From contig CAUYUJ010020580.1 in assembly GCA_963575745.1 (NCBI GenBank), positions 62,202-126,201 on the forward strand: 64,000 nucleotides of DNA, in the 5' to 3' direction. Source of the DNA: Prorocentrum cordatum. Lineage: Eukaryota; Sar; Dinophyceae; Prorocentrales; Prorocentraceae. A model generated the notes under the pieces. That model did not search any database, had not been told where the DNA came from, and worked only from the letters and a program-made list of their open reading frames with translations. Positions 1-9,598 of this stretch are shown here, in pieces; the first letter of the stretch is position 1; every line of letters begins with the position of its first letter. The translations under genes were made by a program, and so were the position numbers.

Positions 1-1
1 G

Positions 2-772
2 AAGGACGCTCTGATGCAGCAGGTCGCCCAGCTCAAGCGTGAGGAGGCTCGGCAGCAGCAGCCCCAGGACGCACTCCCCTCTCTCCAGAGGGCTGACAGT
101 GCATGGAGGGATGCTAACAACCGCCACACTCAAGCAGTTCAGTCAGTTCTACGCATCCGTCGGCAACTGGAGGCAGCGGAGCTCAAGGAGCGTCGTATTG
201 CCGAGGAGCTAGCGGAGGCTACTATCATTAAGCAGCAGGCCACGCGTGCTCTGGCGGCGGCCGAAGGAGTTGTGCCCAAGCCCGAGGGGAAAGCCGACGA
301 CAAGAGTGGCAAACCTTTCGAGCTCGTGTATGACCACACGCTGTTTGACAACCTTGATGAGTTGGAGTGCGAGGACTCCGAGAAGGAGACCTTGAGGAAG
401 ATTCATAGTGAACTACAGTCAGCCAAGACCACCCTTGACGGCAAGGCCGACGAGGTCACCACGATGCTGAAGAATGCCCAGGACATGCGCCAGGCCATCA
501 AGGATCGCTTGATGAAGAAGAGGCGCACGGCCGAGGGCCAGGCCGCACCCCCCGCAGCGCCGCAGCCAGGCGAGGCCGGGGCCCCCGCAGCCAGTGGAGG
601 CAGCGGCAGCCAGGCGGCGGCGGCGCCTCAGGCGCCCGAGGGTGCGGCAGCAGGCTCTGCCCCAGCTGATGGCCATGCAGAGCGTGTCCGCGCTGAGGCC
701 GCCAAGCTCTCGGCCGCCAAGTTCCAGTCCCAGCAGCATCTGTCGGAGGACCCGACGCCCGCCTCATCTTGA
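2..772 (+). CDS. LINE ORF1-like protein, N-terminus missing
   Basis: Open from the first in-frame codon of the window to a TGA at 770-772; the first ATG is at 14 but the true start probably lies upstream. About residues 1-85 from that ATG are charged and alanine/glutamine rich with heptad-like spacing, predicting a coiled coil; a Lys/Glu-rich middle follows, then an Ala/Pro/Gly-rich tail (about residues 170-220). No zinc knuckle is seen in the part present. It stops 6 bases before the next frame opens, in the same frame, as ORF1 and ORF2 of LINEs often do. Role by position: RNA-binding/assembly partner of the retrotransposon. The function is inferred from context, not from a conserved domain. 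Confidence 0.6.
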   Translation, partial: KDALMQQVAQLKREEARQQQPQDALPSLQRADSAWRDANNRHTQAVQSVLRIRRQLEAAELKERRIAEELAEATIIKQQATRALAAAEGVVPKPEGKADDKSGKPFELVYDHTLFDNLDELECEDSEKETLRKIHSELQSAKTTLDGKADEVTTMLKNAQDMRQAIKDRLMKKRRTAEGQAAPPAAPQPGEAGAPAASGGSGSQAAAAPQAPEGAAAGSAPADGHAERVRAEAAKLSAAKFQSQQHLSEDPTPASS

Positions 773-778
773 CTAGAT

Positions 779-1444
779 GTGGCACCACCCAGCACGAGCG
801 ATGACCAGTTCACGCAGCTTCTGTTCGGCAACGTTACCGCCATGGGGGAGAAGGTGTGGAACTTCATCCGTAGGGCTCGTGAAAATGATAGCCATCAGAT
901 TTTTTGCTTAGTCGAGACGCATGTCTCCCGCACTGCCTTGCGTGAGTGGACGAAGAAGTCCCGTCAGTCTTGTCTCAGGTTAGTTGCCAACCCAGCTCGG
1001 GCTACAGGCAAATCCACGACTGCACGAGGCTTCGAGAAAGCCACCGAAGGTGGTGAGTGGATTTTGGCTCCTGGACACTACCAGGTGCACTCACTCGCCC
1101 CCCAGCTGAATATGCCAGAATATCAGTTTGACGGCCAGTCGGCCATAGATGGGTTCACGGCAGTTGTTGCTCACTTTTCAGGGTACTCAGTCGTGATTAT
1201 AACCTTCTACGGTTTCACTTCGGTCGGCCTGGCCGACGATAATATCGCTCGCTTCGCGACTAGGAGCTTTTCTGTCCGCGCTCCAGCTGCCCTGGATTGT
1301 GGCGGGAGATTTCAACGCATCTTCGACGTCTCTCGCTGCCTCGGGGTTTTTGGCGCGAGTCGGGGGCGAGGTCGTAGAGGCCCCCATCGATTACACGTGC
1401 GACGCTGGAAAAAGTGGCAGTCACATCGATTATGTAGTTCGTAA
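779..1444 (+). CDS. Endonuclease N-terminal part of LINE ORF2 (frameshifted)
   Basis: Residues about 13-165 resemble the start of an exonuclease-endonuclease-phosphatase fold: the metal-binding Glu in CLVETH (near residue 48), later the ITFYGF strand. This domain nicks target DNA for target-primed reverse transcription. Similarity ends near base 1261; the remaining 60 codons of this frame are not homologous. The fold continues in the +1 frame: reading ARFAT here and then GAFLSALQLPWIVAGDFN in the next frame gives a continuous endonuclease if one base near 1262 is skipped. The initiating codon at 779 is GTG, so translation start is uncertain; it may be read through or fused with ORF1. Confidence 0.7.
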   Translation: MAPPSTSDDQFTQLLFGNVTAMGEKVWNFIRRARENDSHQIFCLVETHVSRTALREWTKKSRQSCLRLVANPARATGKSTTARGFEKATEGGEWILAPGHYQVHSLAPQLNMPEYQFDGQSAIDGFTAVVAHFSGYSVVIITFYGFTSVGLADDNIARFATRSFSVRAPAALDCGGRFQRIFDVSRCLGVFGASRGRGRRGPHRLHVRRWKKWQSHRLCSS

Positions 1445-4400
1445 TTTCGCAGCTGCCGCGTATCTAGTAGATGTGCAGGCGGCCCTTTCAGTACCATGGA
1501 AGACTCATTGTGGTTTGCAGCTGACCCTTCGTTCGTCTGCCCGTCAGCTACTCGCACGCCGATTCGAGCTCCCAGCTCGTTTGCCCCAGGTGTCCAGGCC
1601 CGTCCGTGAACCCACACCTGGATCGAAGTCGCAGCGCGCCAAAGTTGAGCGTGCGGCTGCCACTCAGATTGCAGTCGAGAAGCGTCGAGATCGGCATCTA
1701 GAACTTTACGGTGACCTTTGGAAGGCTGCTGACGCTGACACGGTCGACAATGGCCCAACCAGCGCGGCAGCTCCAGCTTCGGATCCAGATGTTGACGAAT
1801 TAGATCGGCTCGGTGAGGACCCCTGCGACCACCTCTTGGATGGATACGAAGAGGAGGATCCCTGGGCCGACGAGTCTAGCTTCTGCCCTCGTGCCAATCT
1901 GGGAACCGCCAAGGATACGCACACCTTGACCCACGCCGTCGTGGCGAAGGGTAGGCCGTCTGAGGTGGATCCTGGTGCGGCCGTGGAGCCCGCTGTCCAG
2001 CTCCCAGCCAGCAGCGACTCCAAGGTGGAGCCCATTTCGTCTTCGCAATGCAGAGCGCCCTCTTCTTCTCTGGGGGCTGCCGAGGTTACGACATCCGCTG
2101 GACACGCCGTCGTGGACAGCGGAATGAGTGCCGAAGCAGCGCCCAGTTGGGTGGAGCCCAACACTCGGCCTTTTGTCTGGAACCCCGGAGCGCATGTTTT
2201 CAAGTTGCCTCAGTACGCTCCGTGCATTGAATGGGGTCTGGTTCCTCCAGTGGATGCTGGTACACCGTCCGTTTCCAACGCGTCGATCACCCACCCCAGC
2301 GAGTTTCAAGAGCCGCCCCCCCAAGGTTTGGAGAACACCGAGGTCAGCTTCTTTATCCCAGCCGAGACCTGGATCGAAGCCAGGACGGCGGTCGGGTTCA
2401 TCCCTGAATACCAGTGCCCCCCTCCCCTTGCCTTTGCATCGTCCGTAGCCGCTAGGCTTGAACCCTCATCCGTCGGCCCAGTCTCGGCTCTATATGCCTC
2501 ATGGGTGACGGCGTTGGAAAGGACGGTGTACGAGCATCATGGGGTGGACGGCCCGCCCTCGGTGTCCCGTGGCAGAGGGTATTCTTTCAAAGTTGGCGAA
2601 CAGCGTGTGCCCAATAAAGGTAGGCGAGTGCCATATCGTGATGTGGTTGCTTCTTGGTGGGAACGAGTCCACACGGTATTGCTGAGACTTAACAATCACC
2701 GTACGCGTGGAAACGGCTATGCCCAACAATCCCAATTGCAAATTGCGTGCCGTAACTTGTTGGCTGAATCACCTGACTTGGCCCACAGGGGCCTTCGAGA
2801 GGGAACCGATCCGCCTTGGGAGGTTTGGAAAAGTTTGCTTTCTCAGGGAGCCTCAGAAGAACAGCATGTGCTTGCAGATTTTGTCCACTCGGCTAGGAAG
2901 ATAGCAGCTCGCTGTCGGTGCCGTGCCATGCGAGCTTCGATTTCTGAGTTCCGTGACTGGATGGCACAGCCCGCTGCGTCAGGCGTTTTGCACCGCGCAA
3001 TGCGGCAAGAACCTATGCCCGTAGACGAGGTCACGGTCGGCCAGCAAGTTGTATTTCACCCGCGGGATATTGTTGATGCCAAAGCCAAGGTCTTTAGAGA
3101 TCTCTGGGCCCCTGGACCTTTGGAGGAAACCAAGGTTCTGGAAGCTGTCGACAGAGCCCGAGTCGAGGCTCAACAGGAACCCCTGGAGCCAATCTCGGTT
3201 TTAGACATTCGCCAGGCTGCCCATGCGATGCGCCCTCGTGCAGGCATGGGTGTTGATGTTTTGTCGCCGACGGACGTCGAGCGACTGCCCGACGTTGCCC
3301 TTGACGAGTTAGCCCGCTTGTATGGAGTGATCGAAGAGACCCTCACTTGGCCAGCACAATTGGGTTTAACCATAGGGCGCATGATTCCGAAAAAAGCCTC
3401 AGGGGACAGGGTCATAGGGCTGCTCACGATGGTGGCTAGAATCTGGAGTCTCATACGCGAACCTTTGATTAAGACTTGGGCCAATGAGTCCGAGCCCATG
3501 TGGGACGCCGCGATTTCAGGAAATGCTGCTTTACGAGAGGCTTTTATGAGAGTCTGCGAGGAAGAGGTTTCAGGCACTCTTGGGATTCCCTCGGGCCATG
3601 GACTTCTGGACGTCCAGGGGTTTTACGACGCTATGGAGTGGTTTCTTCTCATACCAGCAGCAATGCGTTTGGGATTTCCACCAGTAGTTCTGGTTTTAGA
3701 GCTTGTACAATGCCTTATGCCGCGCGCAGTAGGTCAATGTGGAGCTTTCGCCGAACCCATACTCCCAACGAGAAGCATCGTGCAGGGTTTACGAGGAGGA
3801 ACCAGGTTTGCAAGGTGCCTTACATATTTTATCCTTTCAAAGATTACTATCGCACATCCAGGTATGGGTTTGAGGATCTGGATAGATGATTTATCTCAGC
3901 GGGTCCATGCATCTCGAGCACAGCTGCGGCAAAGATTACTATCAGGTCTTTTGGGTACCTGCCGTGCTCTGCAGCGCGAATCCTTGACCGTTTCACCAAA
4001 GAGCATCGTATTGTGCTCTAACATTGCCGATGCGAAGTATATCTCCAAGAAACTTCAGGTCGCTGGTTTTGAAGTTCACCCCCAATCTCAGGCCGGTTAC
4101 CTTGGGGTGGATTTGGGAGGAGGTACCCGACACGCTCGTCAGCAACGGTCGAAAAGAGTGGTGAAGGGCAAACAGATGCATCGGAAAGTAGTTGGTTTTG
4201 CACGTGCTGCTCGACGGTACAACGTCACCAGCAAGCTGACACGGGTCGGCACCCTGGCAGCCCAGTTCTACGGGCACCAGCTGCACGGCGTCTTTGGAGC
4301 CGCTATGCTAGGTGCTCGTCGTCAGCTCGGAGCGGCGTGCGGCACTGGAAAGAAGGGACGGTGTCTGACCACGCTGCTGGACATCAGATGCCCTGAAGGG

Positions 4401-6260
4401 GATCCTGCACGTACGCTGCCGCGGGCTTGCCTCGACCTCTGGCTCCGCCAGTGGCTTTCGCTGCCGTCGATAAGGCCAGGCATATCGCGTGCTTGGCCCA
4501 AGCTGCTGGAACGTTTTCGAAGTACCCCTGAGAATCAGAGATCTCGGTGTGTTCGGGGACCCACAGGTGCTGTAATATTGTACCTGCTTCAAGCAGGTTG
4601 GGACCCCGTGGAGCCCTCGCACTGGAATGCTCCTGATGACTGTGGCGATCTAGCAGCTTGGCGTTTTCCATCTTCAGAGCTTGCTGGAAACCTGATCGAG
4701 GATAATCCTGGCCCCCTCTTGGACGATTTCGACCAGTCCATCCAGAATCAGCTTTGGAGGAATGCTTCTCAACACTATTGTGGTGAAGGGATGCAATGGG
4801 GGATCGATAATTATTCGTTGCGCCGCCTTTTGAAGCAGCTGCTCGTCGCCCCACATGGGAGCCGTTTAAGTGAGTTGCTTGTCTCGGTGGCCACAGGCGG
4901 ATCTTGGCCACGGGTTCGCCGACATGAGCAGTTGAAAGGGGAGCAGGAAGTTTTATGTCCCAGGTGTTTTGCGGAGCCCGAGACCCCCTTCCATAGGATT
5001 TGGGGATGTGCTGGAAACAGGGAGTGTAAGGCATACACAGATTCTGAATCGCTCACGTCGGCAGCGCATGCAGGTGCAGACTCTGAAGCGTGCTTTTGGC
5101 TGCGGGGCCTCATCCCTGCAGCGTGGACTGCAGTGCCACCGCCCCCGTCTTTGGAAGATTGGCACATTCGAGGCAGCTCGTCGAACGATCTTGAGGGCTG
5201 TCTTGGAGAAGGGCCCGTTCACGATCCCATCATTGTTTTTGGCGATGCAAGTGGAGGTAGCAATGCGGCAGACCAACGGTTCATTCGTGTGGGGCTCGGG
5301 ATTGTTGCATTCGACTCGTTTGAGCCTTGCCGCATTCGGTCGTCTGTGAGTGGGCCCTTAGTTGGGAAGTCTCAGTCCGTGCCCCGAGGTGAACTCCGAG
5401 CTCTTTTGTTGGCTGTGGAATGCACGCGCGGTTTCGTTTGTTATGTGACTGACAATGAAGCTGTGGCCCAGGGTTTCTATTCTGGTTTGTATAAGAGGCC
5501 CTCTGGGCCCAATGCTGACCTCTGGCTGATCCTGGGAAAAAAGTTGCAGGCCCGTCCGACTCAGTTGAGTGTGCTCTTCACCAACTCGCATTTAACGGCT
5601 GATGATATCATTGCACGCGAGGTTCCGCCCTGGCTTGCCCAAGGCAATCTTGTTGCCGACGAGGTCGCCAGTGCTGCGGCCCACCGTGCTCGCGTTCCCG
5701 ACGAGGCGAGGGCGCGGGCCTACAAGGCCGAGAGGACGGCCGCCCTGGTCCGCCACCGCCTCGTGCGCGCCACGGCGGACGCGCTGGAGGCCGAGGAGCG
5801 GGGTGGGAACGGCGCCGTGAGGAGTAAGGACCCGCCTCCTCCTCCTCCCCCCGCCCCCTCCCTCGTCTCGGCTTTCTGCTCTGCCCACAGCCTCAGCGAC
5901 GATCGAAAGAGTTGTCTTCGTTGTTGTGGCTCAGCCACCCTTGCCACCCAGAAAGAATGGTGGCAGTCAGATTGTTTTCAGCCCGTCGCTTTAGACAGTA
6001 AATATGCAGCGGTCCCTCGGGGGGGGCGGCTCCATATAGATGGGGGTTGGGTCGATCCGACACATGCGATGCGATTACAGCTTGCGCATAAGGTTTGGTT
6101 CTGCCTTGGCTGCGGTCGCTACGGCAGTCAGCAGAATCGAGCCCTTAGCAAGCCTTGTGACCTTCAGATCCCTGCTCACCGAGGCGAGTACCTCGATCGA
6201 ATTGAGCAGGGGAAGTGGCCAAAGCTTCTTAGCAAAGCTGAGCAGCGAAGCCGCCTCTAG
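1203..6260 (+). CDS. LINE ORF2: endonuclease C-part, reverse transcriptase, RNase H
   Basis: This frame is open from 1203 to TAG at 6258-6260; homology begins about 1263. Numbering from the GTG at 1299: GDFN at 3-6 and SHIDYVV at 41-47 are the catalytic C-terminal endonuclease motifs; a long acidic/proline-rich linker follows to about 560. Reverse transcriptase spans about 600-960, with MIPKK near 695, LLDVQGFYDAM carrying the first catalytic Asp at 771, and WIDD at 861-864 in place of the usual YADD. A C-x2-C...H...C finger starts at 1220. RNase H has D1316, E1365, D1385 and D1454. C-terminal CxxC pairs (CLRCC, CLGC) suggest further fingers. All key acidic residues are present, so the enzyme could have been active recently. 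Confidence 0.88.
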   Translation, partial: PSTVSLRSAWPTIISLASRLGAFLSALQLPWIVAGDFNASSTSLAASGFLARVGGEVVEAPIDYTCDAGKSGSHIDYVVRNFAAAAYLVDVQAALSVPWKTHCGLQLTLRSSARQLLARRFELPARLPQVSRPVREPTPGSKSQRAKVERAAATQIAVEKRRDRHLELYGDLWKAADADTVDNGPTSAAAPASDPDVDELDRLGEDPCDHLLDGYEEEDPWADESSFCPRANLGTAKDTHTLTHAVVAKGRPSEVDPGAAVEPAVQLPASSDSKVEPISSSQCRAPSSSLGAAEVTTSAGHAVVDSGMSAEAAPSWVEPNTRPFVWNPGAHVFKLPQYAPCIEWGLVPPVDAGTPSVSNASITHPSEFQEPPPQGLENTEVSFFIPAETWIEARTAVGFIPEYQCPPPLAFASSVAARLEPSSVGPVSALYASWVTALERTVYEHHGVDGPPSVSRGRGYSFKVGEQRVPNKGRRVPYRDVVASWWERVHTVLLRLNNHRTRGNGYAQQSQLQIACRNLLAESPDLAHRGLREGTDPPWEVWKSLLSQGASEEQHVLADFVHSARKIAARCRCRAMRASISEFRDWMAQPAASGVLHRAMRQEPMPVDEVTVGQQVVFHPRDIVDAKAKVFRDLWAPGPLEETKVLEAVDRARVEAQQEPLEPISVLDIRQAAHAMRPRAGMGVDVLSPTDVERLPDVALDELARLYGVIEETLTWPAQLGLTIGRMIPKKASGDRVIGLLTMVARIWSLIREPLIKTWANESEPMWDAAISGNAALREAFMRVCEEEVSGTLGIPSGHGLLDVQGFYDAMEWFLLIPAAMRLGFPPVVLVLELVQCLMPRAVGQCGAFAEPILPTRSIVQGLRGGTRFARCLTYFILSKITIAHPGMGLRIWIDDLSQRVHASRAQLRQRLLSGLLGTCRALQRESLTVSPKSIVLCSNIADAKYISKKLQVAGFEVHPQSQAGYLGVDLGGGTRHARQQRSKRVVKGKQMHRKVVGFARAARRYNVTSKLTRVGTLAAQFYGHQLHGVFGAAMLGARRQLGAACGTGKKGRCLTTLLDIRCPEGDPARTLPRACLDLWLRQWLSLPSIRPGISRAWPKLLERFRSTPENQRSRCVRGPTGAVILYLLQAGWDPVEPSHWNAPDDCGDLAAWRFPSSELAGNLIEDNPGPLLDDFDQSIQNQLWRNASQHYCGEGMQWGIDNYSLRRLLKQLLVAPHGSRLSELLVSVATGGSWPRVRRHEQLKGEQEVLCPRCFAEPETPFHRIWGCAGNRECKAYTDSESLTSAAHAGADSEACFWLRGLIPAAWTAVPPPPSLEDWHIRGSSSNDLEGCLGEGPVHDPIIVFGDASGGSNAADQRFIRVGLGIVAFDSFEPCRIRSSVSGPLVGKSQSVPRGELRALLLAVECTRGFVCYVTDNEAVAQGFYSGLYKRPSGPNADLWLILGKKLQARPTQLSVLFTNSHLTADDIIAREVPPWLAQGNLVADEVASAAAHRARVPDEARARAYKAERTAALVRHRLVRATADALEAEERGGNGAVRSKDPPPPPPPAPSLVSAFCSAHSLSDDRKSCLRCCGSATLATQKEWWQSDCFQPVALDSKYAAVPRGGRLHIDGGWVDPTHAMRLQLAHKVWFCLGCGRYGSQQNRALSKPCDLQIPAHRGEYLDRIEQGKWPKLLSKAEQRSRL

Positions 6261-6359
6261 CTTGTTTTCTCGACTACGTCGAATAGCTCGATAATCGATA
6301 CTCCTCCTCCTCCTCCTCCTCCTCCTCCTCCTCCTCCTCCTCCTCCTCCTCCTCTCCTC
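6261..6359 (+). repeat. LINE 3' trailer and (CTC)n tail
   Basis: Forty bases after the ORF2 stop, ending TCGATAATCGATA, are followed at once by a (CTC)n run of about 57 bases. Position suggests that this is the element's own 3' tail or the sequence used for target priming. Confidence 0.6.
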
Positions 6360-6390
6360 GCCCGCGAGGCCGCGGGGCCCGCCGTCCGAG

Positions 6391-7194
6391 CATCATCTTC
6401 ATCATCATCATCATCATCATCAGTATCATCATCGATATCATCATCATCATCAGCATCATCATCAGCATCATCATCATCATCTTCATCATCATCTTCATCA
6501 TCCCCATCATCATCATCGTCGTCATCATCGTCGTCATCATCATTAGCATCATCATTAGCATCGTCAGAATGACCATAATCATCATCACCGTCACGCATCA
6601 TCGACGCAGCATGATCAACAGAATCATCACCTGAAGCAAAATACACCATCAGTATCAGAATCATCATCATCAGCGGCAGCATCATCAGCATCGTCACAAT
6701 CAGCATCACCCTCATCATCATCATCACCATCATCATACTGAGGATCATCATCATCATCATCATTAGCATCACCAGTCTTATCATCATCAGCATTATCATC
6801 ATCACCAGCATCGTCATCATCCTCATCTCAAAAATCGTATTAAATTGCATCCTCATCATCAGCATCTGCATCAACATCAACACCATCATCACCACCATCA
6901 TCATCAACATTATCATAATAGTCATATTCATCTTCATACTCGTCATCATCATCATCTTCATCTTCATGTTCATCATGCTCATCATCATCACCAGCATCAC
7001 CATCATCAGAATCGCCATCATCATCGCCATCATCATCACCATCAGCATCACAATCATCAGCATCAGCACCATCATAATCATCATCATATCATCAGCAGCA
7101 TCGCCATCATCATCATCCTCCTCATCACAGGTATCAATCTCAACATCATCGCCATCATCATCGTCATCATCATCATCTTCATCAGCATCATCAC
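6391..7194. repeat. (ATC)n-rich low-complexity tract
   Basis: About 800 bases of imperfect TCA/ATC trinucleotide repeat with interruptions. It opens long frames on both strands (poly-Met/Asp or poly-His/Ser); these are repeat artefacts and not genes. Confidence 0.9.
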
Positions 7195-7315
7195 GTCCGC
7201 CCTCCGCGCCCTAGGCGACGGCGCCCCCCGTCTCCGCAAAGGACCAGGCCCTCTTCGAGGAGCCCCCCCCCCCCATTCGCGGAAGGCCGCAGGCGTTGCC
7301 TGCCTCCGGGGGCTC

Positions 7316-7623
7316 CAGGAGGCTGGGCCAGGGGAGGGCGGGAGGGAGGGGAGGAGGGAAGGAGGGAGGGAGGAGCGTGGAGCGAGGAGCGAGGAGCGAG
7401 GAGCGAGGAGCGAGGAGCGAGGAGGGAGGGAAAGAGGGAGTGAGGGGAGGAGGGGACGGAACGAGGAGAGGAGGGGAGCGAGGAGGGCGAGGGGAGGAAG
7501 GAGGTGCGAGGAGCGAGGAGCGAGGAGGGAGGGAAGGCAGCGAGGAGGAAGAGGAGGAGGAAAGGGAGGAGGAGGAAGAAGAGGAGGAGGAGGAGAAGGA
7601 GGAGGAGGAGCAGGAGGAGGAGG
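7316..7623. repeat. Purine-rich GAG/GGAGCGA tract
   Basis: Imperfect GAG repeat with a tidy 7-base GGAGCGA array near 7377-7425. Low complexity; translations are Arg/Glu/Gly only. Confidence 0.85.
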
Positions 7624-7739
7624 AGTGTTGGCTTGGGTTCTCAACTCGAGCGGTGGGCGCGCCGCGCCTGGTCAACGCAGAAGCCCTCTCGTGGGTCGCT
7701 GTGCCCCGCGGGAGTGTGCGACGCTTGGAGCTTGTGGCG

Positions 7740-7975
7740 GTGCCACCTGTCCGAGCACCAATGCGTGGGCAGACGCATTGGTCCGAGGACCAATGCGTGG
7801 GAGGAGGAGGAGGAGGAGGAGGAGGAGGAGGAGGAGGAGGAGGAGGAGGAGGAGGAGGAGGAGGAGGAGGAGGAGGAGGAGGAGTGGGGCGGGGCAGGGA
7901 GCACACTGCAGCGAGGACACGGGAGGAGCATCGCCGCTCCGGCGGCCCTCGCTCCCGCACGAGCTGGCGCTCCGG
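7740..7975 (+). repeat. Left arm of inverted repeat with (GGA)n core
   Basis: CCAATGCGTGGG and CGCATTGG form small inverted repeats at 7757-7798, then (GGA)n at 7800-7883, then a unique stretch (GTGGGGCGGGGCAGGG to about 7975). The unique stretch recurs reverse-complemented at about 9405-9480, again next to its trinucleotide run. Confidence 0.65.
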
Positions 7976-8069
7976 GGGAGCACGAGCTGGCGCCGCCCGT
8001 TGGTTCAATCCTGCCGCACCCCCGGACCTGCCGGCGGGGGGCGCCCGGGCATGTCGCCTGATTCGACTA

Positions 8070-8240
8070 CACGTCAGAGTGACTTTTCGCCGGAGTGGCC
8101 TTTGGTGCGGGCCTAATGGTCCCCCGACCGCCGGACGCGAAGCGGTGGTAGCGTCTTGCGCGCTTGCGGTTTGGCCCCCCCGCGCTCCCCCAGAAGCCGC
8201 GCACCAAGGGCCACTCTTTACCCAGGGTCACTCCTGCGTG
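8070..8240. mobile_element. Possible TIR element (171 bp)
   Basis: Starts CACGTCAGAGTGAC and ends with GTCACTCCTGCGTG, whose complement is CACGCAGGAGTGAC; a second matching block (AGTGGCC[C/T]TTGGTGCG) lies further inside both ends, giving about 40-bp imperfect inverted repeats. No coding capacity and no clear target duplication. A related half is seen at about 10960-11005. Confidence 0.45.
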
Positions 8241-8296
8241 CAGCCGACTGATACCTCCTAACCACTTCTGTCCCTCGAGCTTGACACTTGCAGCAG

Positions 8297-8620
8297 CTTC
8301 GCGGATGCGGGGCGGGTCATTCTCGAAATGTGGAGCTCGTTTCGGCGCCGCGCACGTTCGTCGCAAAGTGTTCAGCCGTATCAAACTGGATGGCAGTTCT
8401 TGTTCAGAATGTGGTTCTCGCGTGAGCGCCGCGCACAGTCGCGTTAAAGGTATACCAGTTTCACGGATGGAGAGCAGGTGTCTTCTCAAAATGTGGTTAT
8501 CGTTTGCTCGTCTGTAAAGTTCACAGAAACTTCAAGGATAGAGGGTGGCTCCTTGTCAAAATGCGGTTTCGCCTACGTGCCGCGCGCATTCGATTTACAA
8601 GTTCGCAACCTTTTCAAGGA
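8297..8620. repeat. Diverged ~80-bp tandem array, four units
   Basis: The block TC(A/G)AAATGTGG recurs at 8323, 8404, 8486 and 8556, each preceded by a GGATGG/GGATAG-type segment and followed by a GCCGCGCRC segment. Units are 70-82 bases and well diverged, so the array is old. Confidence 0.65.
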
Positions 8621-8887
8621 TCCGTATGGTCGAAATCCTGGTTCAGGGCTGTAAGGACACAGTGCTCTGACACGGCCTAGGGTTGCCAGGACACAACAGT
8701 CAGATTGATCCGCGGCGTCGAATTCCCATGCACAGTGTTTTGGCACGATTGAGGGTTCTCAGACAGTTGTCTTCTAATGGGCTATTTCCCGAGATGATCT
8801 TAGTCCTTCTAGGGACTTACGAAGAGGGAACTTGGATGGGGTTAGTGCAACAGCGTTGGTGCGCCTTGGGTTTACACGGGTAATCTT
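8621..8887. other. No recognisable feature
   Basis: Mixed-composition sequence without a long ORF of natural composition. A 66-codon frame at 8683-8883 shows no recognisable family. Confidence 0.4.
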
Positions 8888-8957
8888 TCTCCTCGTCGTC
8901 TTCCTCGTCCTCCTTGTCTTCTCCTCCTCCTCCTCCTCCTCCTCCTCCTCCTCCTGC
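8888..8957. repeat. (CTC)n tract
   Basis: Imperfect CTC/CGTC run ending in a clean (CTC)n. Confidence 0.85.
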
Positions 8958-9404
8958 TCCCGTGCCCGCGCAGGGCACTGTGGAGCCCCCTTTTCCCTCA
9001 GTTGGGGCCCCAGCATCTGAGGATGGAGGCGAAAGGAAGGCACAGCTGATTTTGGGAAAGCTACACTTGCAAAAGCTGCCGAAGTCCCACGAGGATGTGT
9101 TCATGACAGGAGAAGAGGGGGATGGATGGAGGGATAGATGGAGGGAAGAAACACGGGGGAGACAGGATGATGATGAGGAGGGGGGCTGATCCTCCTCGTT
9201 TCTCCTCGTATGTTAGCATGTTTGTCTGCAAACCGCTAGACCCAACTTGGGCATACAAGACCAAAGAGACTCTTCGATCTCCTGCGCGGGCACAGATCGC
9301 AGAGCTGGCGATCCCTCAGCGAGAGAGCATGGCAAGCGCGCCGCGAGGACTTCGCAACTGTGAAGATAGCGGCGGGCTGAACCCCCGGCGGCGGCGACGC
9401 AGGC
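8958..9404. other. No recognisable feature
   Basis: Contains a GGATGGAGGGATAGATGGAGG-type short repeat at about 9119-9145 and otherwise nothing that I can assign. Confidence 0.35.
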
Positions 9405-9598
9405 TGCGGGAACGAGGGCCGCCAGAGCGGCGATACTCATCCCGTGTCCTCGTTGTGTTGTATTCTTTGTCCCGCCCCACTCCTCCTCCTCCTCCTCTTC
9501 CTCCGCCTCCTCCTCCTCCGCCTCCTCCTCCTCCGCCTCCGCCTCCGCCTCCTCCTCCTCCTCCTCCTCCTCCTCCTCCTCCTCCTCTCCACGTCTTC
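9405..9598 (-). repeat. Right arm of inverted repeat with (CTC)n core
   Basis: On the minus strand this reads (GAG)n, GAGTGGGGCGGGACA, a short insert, GAGGACACGGGATGAG and CGCCGCTCTGGCGGCCC, matching 7870-7965 in order. The CTC run is 9478-9598. Confidence 0.65.

Larger units (their letters stand above)
1..6359 (+). mobile_element. Non-LTR retrotransposon, 5' end outside window
   Basis: Unit made of a coiled-coil ORF1 (cut by the window edge), an apurinic-type endonuclease, a reverse transcriptase, a CCHC-type finger, an RNase H and cysteine-rich C-terminal motifs, followed by a 40-base trailer and a (CTC)n tract. The order endonuclease, RT, RNase H is that of the I-group of LINEs (family knowledge). 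No long terminal repeats are visible. It is the least damaged element of the window: apart from one single-base frameshift the 1.7 kaa ORF2 is open. Exact clade not determinable by eye. Confidence 0.85.
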
